Below are positions 58,202 to 64,000 of a stretch of 64,000 nt of DNA, piece by piece. How positions within the stretch are numbered: the stretch's first letter is position 1; every line of letters begins with the position of its first letter. Under the pieces are notes generated by a model. That model worked only from the letters and a program-made list of their open reading frames with translations. It had not been told where the DNA came from and made no database searches. Location of the stretch: positions 372,001 through 436,000 of the forward strand of contig CAVXLZ010000001.1 in assembly GCA_963762825.1 (NCBI GenBank). The letters are read 5' to 3'. The DNA comes from Miltoncostaea sp963762825. Lineage in GTDB: Bacteria; Actinomycetota; Thermoleophilia; Miltoncostaeales; Miltoncostaeaceae. The position numbers and the translations under genes were made by a program.

Positions 58202-60624
58202 GGGCCCCGCTCTCCTGGCTGGCCGACCACGTCGACCCAGGGCTCGCGCCGGCCGACCTCGCCCGCCGGCTCTCGGGGAGCGGGACGCTGGTCGAGGCGA
58301 TCCACGCGATCGGGGTGCCCGGGAGCGAGGGGAACCTGTCGGCCTTCCGTGTCGGCCGGGTGCTGTCGGCCGATCAGCATCCGAACGCCGATCGCCTACG
58401 GGTCTGCACGGTGGATCTGGGCGGCGACGAGCCCTCCACCATCGTCTGCGGCGCCCCCAACGTGGCTGCGGGCCAGACGGTGGCGGTGGCCCTGCCGGGC
58501 GCTCTTCTTCCTGGGGCTGAGAAGCCCCTGGGCGTCGCCAAGCTGCGCGGAGTGGAGAGCCGGGGAATGATCCTCTCGGCCACCGAGCTCGCCCTCGGGT
58601 CCGACGCGGACGGGATCATGGTGCTCGACGACGGCCTCGTCCCGGGCAGCCTTCTCGGCGATCATCTTCCGATCTCCGAGGCCGTGCTCGAGCTGGAGAT
58701 CACCTCCAATCGCCCCGATTGCCTGTCGATACGCGGCATCGCACGGGAGGTCCACGCCGTGACCGGGGCGGAGCTCGCCCCCCTCGACGAGACCGAGCCC
58801 GCGGCGGATGGCGAGGGGCATGTCGAGGACCTCGCCACCCTCGACATCCAGGCTCCCGAGCTCTGCCCGCGCTACATGGCCCGCGTCCTGACCGACGTCA
58901 CAGTGGGTCCCTCGCCGGGCTGGATGCGGGCTCGCCTCGAGGCTGCGGGGATGCGCGCCATCTCCAACGTCGTGGACGTGACCAACTACGTCATGCTCCT
59001 CACCGGCCAGCCGCTCCACGCGTTCGACCTCGACCGGCTCGCGGGCGGAAGCGTCGTGGCTCGACGGGCGACCGAGGGAGAGCCCATCGTGACCCTCGAC
59101 GGAGTCGAGCGCAGGCTCGACACCTCGATGCTGGCCATCTGCGATGCCGAGCGCCCCGCGGTGATCGCGGGCATCTTCGGTGCCGAGTTCGCCGAGGTCT
59201 CGGAGGGGACGACGCGGGTCCTCCTCGAGGCGGCGACCTTCGACGGCCCGAGCATCCTGAACGCCTCTCTCGCCCTCGGGCTGCGCAGCGAGTCGAGCGC
59301 TCGTTTCGAGAAGGGACTGCCCCGCGATCTGCCCCCGCGAGCCATGGCCATCGCCTGCCGGATGCTGATCGACCTCTGCGGCGCACGGCTCGTGCCGGGC
59401 ACTCTCGACGTCCACCAGGCTTCGCCAGAGCGTGCTCCGGTGCGGATGCGCCACGCCCGCCTGGCGAAGATCCTCGGGGTGGACGTGGCTGCCGAGGAGT
59501 CGGCCGCCATCCTCGGGCGCCTCGGCTGCTCGGTCGATACGGCGACCGAGAGCGAGGCGCTCACGGCGCGCATCCCCTTCGAGCGAGCGGCCGATCTCAC
59601 GCGCGAGGCCGATCTGATCGAGGAGGTCGGGCGCATCCGCGGCCTCAACGACATCCCGGCCGAGCTACCCCGCATCGTCGGACGGGGGCGGCTCACGCCG
59701 GCCCAGGCGCTGGAGCGACGTCTCGGGCGCCTTCTCGCCGACCTGGGCCTCTCGGAGGCCATCACGTACCGGCAGGTGCCTGAGTCGGATGCCGACGCGC
59801 TGCGGATGGATCCCGACGACCCACGCCGTCAGGTGGTGCGGATGGCGCACCCGATGAGCGTCGAGATGGCGGTGATGCGGCGCTCGATGCTCCCCGGCCT
59901 GCTCCGCGCCGTCGCGCGCAATCAGGCCCACCAGCGCACCGATGGCGGCCTCTTCGAGATCGGGCGGACCTACGCGCCGGGGGACGACGGGCAGGCCATC
60001 GAGCGGAACTGGCTCGCCGCGGTGCGCTTCGGGCGGGTCGGCGCCGACGGCTGGCGCGATGCCCCCCGGCCGGTGGACGTCCACGTGGCGACCGGCCTGG
60101 CGACGACCCTCGCCCGCGCCTCCGGGGTGCGCGTGGAGGCGGCTCCCAACGCCGCTCCCTACTTCCATCCGGTGCGCCAGGCCCGCCTCGGCGCCGGCGA
60201 GCTGACGGTCGGCTGGGCCGCCGAGATGCACCCGCTGGTGCTGCGGGCCTTCTCGGTCGCCGGGCCGGTGGCGGCTGTGGTGATGGACCTCGAGGCACTC
60301 GGGCAGGCGTCGCCCGGCCATCCGGTCTATGAGGACCTGCTCGCGGTGCCGGTCTCCAGCCGCGATCTGGCCCTCGTGGTGGCCCAGGGGATCCCGGTCT
60401 CCGAGCTGGTGGGCGCCGCCCGGGAGGCGGGCGCACCGCTGGTGCGCGATGTGCGCGTGTTCGACAGGTACGAAGGCGAGCAGGTCGCCGCCGACCATGT
60501 CGGCCTGGCGCTCCGGCTGAGCCTGGCCGACCCCGGCCGGACGCTCACCGACGAGGAGATCGAGACGACGGTCGGGCGGGTGCGCGACGCGCTCGCGAGT
60601 CGCGGCGCCCACCTGAGGGGCTGA
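58198..60624 (+). CDS. pheT: Phenylalanine-tRNA ligase beta subunit
   Basis: 808 residues. Domains in order: tRNA-binding EMAP/Arc1p-type domain (about 40-150: VGRVLSADQHPNADRLRVC, IVCGAPNVAAGQTVAVALPG), B3/B4 editing domain (about 210-380: TSNRPDCLSIRGIAREV earlier, GLRSESSARFEKGLP), B5 domain (about 395-475), catalytic-like core and C-terminal anticodon-binding FDX-ACB domain (from about 715, PVSSRDLALVV, RVFDRYEGEQV). The editing function that removes mischarged Tyr is presumably retained. No frame break over 2.4 kb. Confidence 0.97.
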   Translation: MRAPLSWLADHVDPGLAPADLARRLSGSGTLVEAIHAIGVPGSEGNLSAFRVGRVLSADQHPNADRLRVCTVDLGGDEPSTIVCGAPNVAAGQTVAVALPGALLPGAEKPLGVAKLRGVESRGMILSATELALGSDADGIMVLDDGLVPGSLLGDHLPISEAVLELEITSNRPDCLSIRGIAREVHAVTGAELAPLDETEPAADGEGHVEDLATLDIQAPELCPRYMARVLTDVTVGPSPGWMRARLEAAGMRAISNVVDVTNYVMLLTGQPLHAFDLDRLAGGSVVARRATEGEPIVTLDGVERRLDTSMLAICDAERPAVIAGIFGAEFAEVSEGTTRVLLEAATFDGPSILNASLALGLRSESSARFEKGLPRDLPPRAMAIACRMLIDLCGARLVPGTLDVHQASPERAPVRMRHARLAKILGVDVAAEESAAILGRLGCSVDTATESEALTARIPFERAADLTREADLIEEVGRIRGLNDIPAELPRIVGRGRLTPAQALERRLGRLLADLGLSEAITYRQVPESDADALRMDPDDPRRQVVRMAHPMSVEMAVMRRSMLPGLLRAVARNQAHQRTDGGLFEIGRTYAPGDDGQAIERNWLAAVRFGRVGADGWRDAPRPVDVHVATGLATTLARASGVRVEAAPNAAPYFHPVRQARLGAGELTVGWAAEMHPLVLRAFSVAGPVAAVVMDLEALGQASPGHPVYEDLLAVPVSSRDLALVVAQGIPVSELVGAAREAGAPLVRDVRVFDRYEGEQVAADHVGLALRLSLADPGRTLTDEEIETTVGRVRDALASRGAHLRG

Positions 60625-60625
60625 C

Positions 60626-61606
60626 ATGCCCACGGTCCACGTCTTCGGAGCAGCCGGCTTCGCCGGTGCGCAACTCGCCGCGCTCATCGACCGGCATCCG
60701 GGTCTTGCGCTCGGCATGATCACCGCGCGTGGGGACGCCGGGCGCCGGCTGGTGGATGTCGCGCCCGAGTACCGGGTGACCCGGGTGCTCGAGCCACCCG
60801 ATCCGGGGTCGGTCGCCCAGGGCGACTTCGTCGCTGTCTGCTACCCGCACGCCGACGCCGCGCCGCTCGTCGCCGAGCTCATCGATCGCGGCGCGCGAGT
60901 GCTCGACGTCTCCGCCGATCACCGGCTGCGCGATCCGTCCCTCTATCCTCCGGTCTACGGATTCGCCCACCCGCGGCCGGACCTGCTGGCCGAGGCGGTG
61001 TACGGCCTTCCCGAGCGCAATCGGGAGGCGATCGTCTCGGCGCGTCTGGTTGCCAACCCCGGCTGCTTCCCGGAGGCGGGCATCCTCGCGCTGCTGCCAC
61101 TGGCCGGCGAGCTCGCCGACGTGGTGATCGATGCCAAGACAGGTGTGAGCGGCGCCGGCAGGACGCCGACCGCGGCGGTCCACTTCTCGCACGCCGCCGA
61201 CAACGTCAGCGCCTACAAGGTCTATGCGCACCGCCACCGACCGGAGATCGAACAGGAGCTCGGAGTGGACGTGACCTTCACGCCTCACCTCGTGCCGGTG
61301 GACCGTGGTCTTCTGGCCACCTGCTACGCCCGCCTCGCGGGCGCGACGCCACATGGCGACGATCTCCTGGAGCGCTATCGGGCCTTCTACTCCGGCCACC
61401 CCTTCGTGGAGGTCGTGGAGGAGCCACCCGGCATGCGCGCCGTTCAGCGCACCAACTACGCCCAGGTGTGCCCCGTGCTCGATCCGCGCGGCGGCCGGCT
61501 CACGGCGTTCGGCGTCATCGACAACATCGGCAAGGGGGCTGCAGGCCAGGCGCTGCAGAACCTCAACCTGATGGCCGGGCTGCCCGAGACGGAGGGCCTG
61601 CTCTGA
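60626..61606 (+). CDS. argC: N-acetyl-gamma-glutamyl-phosphate reductase
   Basis: 326 residues, ATG two bases after the pheT stop. It reduces N-acetylglutamyl phosphate with NADPH in arginine synthesis. GAAGFAGAQLAALIDRHPG is the dinucleotide motif; the catalytic Cys is in VANPGCFPEAGILAL; DAKTGVSGAGRTP and RHRPEIEQEL follow as in the family, with the C-terminal KGAAGQALQNLNLM. It begins an arg cluster of which only argC and argJ are present; other arg genes must be elsewhere. Confidence 0.95.
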   Translation: MPTVHVFGAAGFAGAQLAALIDRHPGLALGMITARGDAGRRLVDVAPEYRVTRVLEPPDPGSVAQGDFVAVCYPHADAAPLVAELIDRGARVLDVSADHRLRDPSLYPPVYGFAHPRPDLLAEAVYGLPERNREAIVSARLVANPGCFPEAGILALLPLAGELADVVIDAKTGVSGAGRTPTAAVHFSHAADNVSAYKVYAHRHRPEIEQELGVDVTFTPHLVPVDRGLLATCYARLAGATPHGDDLLERYRAFYSGHPFVEVVEEPPGMRAVQRTNYAQVCPVLDPRGGRLTAFGVIDNIGKGAAGQALQNLNLMAGLPETEGLL

Positions 61607-62822
61607 GCCTCCCCCCGATCCATCGCACCGACTGGCTGCGGGCGCCCGAGGGGCTCGCCCCGATCCGCCGCGGCTCGATCAGCTCCCCCCCGGCTTCCAG
61701 GCCTCCGGCGTCGCCTGCGGGCTGAAGCCCTCCAACGTGCTCGACCTGGGCGTGCTCTTCGCCCTCGGTCCGGTCACGTCGGCGTTCGTGGACACCACGA
61801 GCGCCCTGCCATCGGCTCCGGTCATCCGCAACCGCACGCTCGATCGCTCGCGGTTGCGCGCCGTGGTGGTGAACGCGGGCAAGGCCAACGCCGCCACCGG
61901 ATCGCCCGGCCTCGAGGACGCCTACGCGATGGCCCGCCGGGCCGCTGCGGCGCTCCACATCGATGAGGGCGAGGTGGCGGTGTGCAGCACCGGGACCATC
62001 GGCGAGCGGATCGATCTGGACATCGCGGGGCCCGGGATCGTGCAGGCGGTACGGGAGCTGTCGTCCGATGGAGGCCCGGACTTCGGGCGCGCCATCTGCA
62101 CCACCGACCGCGCCCCCAAGGGCGGGGCCTTCCGGCTGCGCCTCTCCACGGGCGAGGTCACGATCGGGGCGGCTGCGAAGGGCGCGGGCATGATCCGCCC
62201 GGACATGGCCACCATGCTCGCCTACGTCACGACCGACGCCCCCCTGGCGGCCGACGACCTGCTGGCGATGGTCGCCGATGCGGCCGGCGAGTCGTTCAAC
62301 CGGATCAGCGTCAACGCCCAGATGAGCCCGTCGGACACGCTCCTGGTCATGGCCGGGGGCATGGGGCCGGTCCTCAGCGGCAACGACCGCGACGTCTTCG
62401 CGGCCGCCCTGGCCACGGTCTGTCGATGGCTCGCGATCCAGATGGTGAAGGACGGGGAGGGGTCCGAGCATGCCGTGCGGGTGGTCGTCGAGGGGGCGCG
62501 CGATGGCGCCGAGGCCCGGGCCGTGGCGCGGGCGGTGGGGGAGTCCTCGCTCGTCAAGACCGCGATCCACGGGCGCGACCCCAACTGGGGGCGCATCTCC
62601 CAGGCGGTCGGGCAGGTGCTGGCCGGCAGAGCCGGACCGGTGTCCGAGCCGGTCGTCTCGGTCGATGGGGTGCCGTTCTCCTCGCCGGAGGCGATCGAGG
62701 TCATGACCCGCGACGAGTACGACCTCGAGGTGGATCTCGCCCGCGGCGACGCGCGCTCGGAGATCTGGGTGTCGGATCTCGGCCATGCCTACGTGACCAT
62801 CAACGCCGACTACCACACCTGA
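61603..62822 (+). CDS. argJ: Glutamate N-acetyltransferase (ArgJ), frameshift near N-terminus
   Basis: About 406 residues if one C is restored to the C run at 61685-61691, joining LSLPPIHRTDWLRAPEGLAP with LPPGFQASGVACGLKPSN. No ATG, GTG or TTG precedes this in frame; the CTG at 61603 overlaps the argC stop (CTGA) and is the best start. Family motifs: NAGKANAATG, CSTGTIGERI, the self-cleavage site MIRPDMATML, where the Thr becomes the nucleophile of the beta chain, and GRDPNWGRI. It moves the acetyl group from N-acetylornithine to glutamate, recycling it; it may also act on acetyl-CoA. Confidence 0.88.
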
Positions 62823-62829
62823 TCGGATC

Positions 62830-64000
62830 TCAGGGGACGAGCGTCTGGATCAGCAGGAAGCCGTTCAGAGCGACGATCAGGACGACCACGACGCTCGCGA
62901 TCGCGGTGGTCGCCCGCCGGTTGACGAGCCCGCCCATCAGGTCCCTGCGTCGACAGAAGCCGAGCAGGGGGATGAGCGCGAACGGGATGCCGAAGGAGAG
63001 TACGACCTGGCTCAGGATCAGCACCCGGCTGGGGTTGATGCCGATCGCGAGGACGACCAGGGCGGGCGCCATGGTGATCCCGCGCCGGAAGAGCAGCGGG
63101 ATCTGACGGTCGATGAAGCCCTGCATCACCACCTGGCCGGCCAATGTCCCCACCGACGACGAGGACAGGCCGGACGCAAGCAGCGCGGCACCGAAGGCGA
63201 TCTGGGCGTGGGTCCCAACGAGGGAGCCGAGCTTGTCGAACACCTCGTCGATGTCCTCGACGCCGGTGAGCCCGCGGCTGTGGAAGACGCCGGCCGCCAT
63301 GATGAGCATCGACATGTTGATCGCGCCGGCGATCACCATGGCGATCACCACGTCGATCTGCTCGAAGCGGAAGATCTTCCGCCGCTCCTCCTCGCTGCGA
63401 CCCACCACGCGCCGCTGGGTCAGGGCCGAATGCAGGTAGATCACGTGCGGCATGACCGTCGCCCCGAGGATCCCCGTGGCGAGCAGCACGCTCTCGGTGC
63501 CGTCGAATCCCGGGATCACGAGGCCTTTGGCGATGCCGGAGGGTGAGGGGTCCGAGAGGAAGAACTGGACCGCGAAGCCCACGACGATCACGCCCACGAG
63601 AAGGGTGATGGCGATCTCGAGCGGCCGCGCCCCACGAGACTGGAGCGCGAGGATCGCGAACGAGAACACCCCGGTCAGGATCCCCGCCCAGAAGAGCGGG
63701 ATCCCGAACAGCAGGTAGAAGCCGAGGGCCGCCCCGATGAACTCGGCGAGATCGGTCGCCATGGCGATGATCTCCGCCTGCACCCAGAGGACCAGGGCCA
63801 CCGGGCGCGGATACCTGGCCCGACAGACCTCCGGCAGGTTCATCCCCGTGGCGATCCCGAGCTTCGCCGACATCGTCTGGATCAGCATCGCCATGAGGTT
63901 CGACGCGAGGATGACCCAGAGCAGCATGTAGCCGAACTGAGAGCCCGCGGCCACGTTGGTGGCGAAGTTGCCCGGGTTGACGTAGGCCACGGCCGCGATG
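62830..64000 (-). CDS. mntH: Nramp-family Mn2+/Fe2+ transporter MntH, partial
   Basis: The gene runs off the end of the window; 390 codons are visible, all but the first helix start. Close to E. coli MntH throughout: QTMSAKLGIATGMNLPEVC, WVQAEIIAMATDLAEFIGAALGF, GATVMPHVIYLHSALTQRR (TM6), GLSSSSVGTLAGQVVMQGF. It imports Mn2+ or Fe2+ with protons. Odd point: the TM1 motif reads AYVNPGNFATN where DPGN is usual, so the metal-ligand Asp (Asp34 in E. coli MntH) is Asn. Convergent with argJ, with 7 bases between. Confidence 0.9.
   Translation of the reverse strand, partial: IAAVAYVNPGNFATNVAAGSQFGYMLLWVILASNLMAMLIQTMSAKLGIATGMNLPEVCRARYPRPVALVLWVQAEIIAMATDLAEFIGAALGFYLLFGIPLFWAGILTGVFSFAILALQSRGARPLEIAITLLVGVIVVGFAVQFFLSDPSPSGIAKGLVIPGFDGTESVLLATGILGATVMPHVIYLHSALTQRRVVGRSEEERRKIFRFEQIDVVIAMVIAGAINMSMLIMAAGVFHSRGLTGVEDIDEVFDKLGSLVGTHAQIAFGAALLASGLSSSSVGTLAGQVVMQGFIDRQIPLLFRRGITMAPALVVLAIGINPSRVLILSQVVLSFGIPFALIPLLGFCRRRDLMGGLVNRRATTAIASVVVVLIVALNGFLLIQTLVP

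Overview
The window is a gene-dense, very GC-rich (about 70 percent by eye) bacterial chromosome segment. Actinobacterial traits point to Actinomycetota, perhaps class Thermoleophilia: many GTG starts, 4-base ATGA/GTGA overlaps between neighbouring genes, probable leaderless promoters and an ftsEX-S41-rnr-smpB order. The class is inferred from gene content and was not tested by any search. There is no CRISPR array, insertion sequence, prophage or rRNA. The only structured RNA gene recognised is tmRNA.

Layout. 1-2284: end of a DUF1800 gene, a Tat-exported DUF1501 protein and a small cupredoxin. 2325-8538: antiporter, VIT-type transporter, upp, SDR, a WecA-like transferase and an unknown secreted protein. 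8539-15978: promoter region and the F-type ATP synthase operon (atpI-like, B, E, F, H, A, G, D, C). 16074-18103: MFS transporter and a convergent hydrolase. 18196-27003: one long run with M20 peptidase, LCP cell-wall ligase, ugd, sugar-nucleotide pyrophosphorylase, phosphoglucose/phosphomannose isomerase, ahcY and mtnA, linking cell-wall or polysaccharide precursors to SAM recycling. 27076-38168: comF, hpf, secA, prfB with its programmed frameshift, ftsE, ftsX, S41 protease, rnr and smpB. 38165-43474: DUF4091 protein and a lutABC lactate-oxidation operon on the minus strand. 43553-43973: tmRNA and a strong terminator. 44009-46084: hipBA toxin-antitoxin module with an AT-rich promoter, and a small unknown gene. 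46196-53025: accessory enzymes (CrtC-like, hydrolase, YaaA, FAD monooxygenase, aldo/keto reductase, secreted S1 protease) ending in a probable selenoprotein. 53271-64000: HU, proA, infC-rpmI-rplT, a TrmH/SpoU methyltransferase, pheST, argC, argJ and part of an Nramp transporter.

Most notable: (i) 52477-53025 is a peroxiredoxin-like gene whose in-frame TGA falls exactly on the first Cys of the family CxxC motif and is followed by a well-placed SECIS-like hairpin. (ii) The tmRNA has a normal acceptor stem and T-stem but its T-loop lacks the usual TTCRA sequence. (iii) Eight genes have a TANNNT -10 box ending only 6-7 bases (9 in a ninth, weaker case) before the start codon. (iv) Nine single-base indels interrupt otherwise well-conserved genes (atpD twice, MFS, LCP twice, pgi/pmi, ahcY, mtnA, argJ). 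These look like assembly or base-calling errors, not decay, and those genes are annotated across the breaks.

Trans-translation parts are close together: rnr and smpB are adjacent and ssrA lies about 5.4 kb further on.
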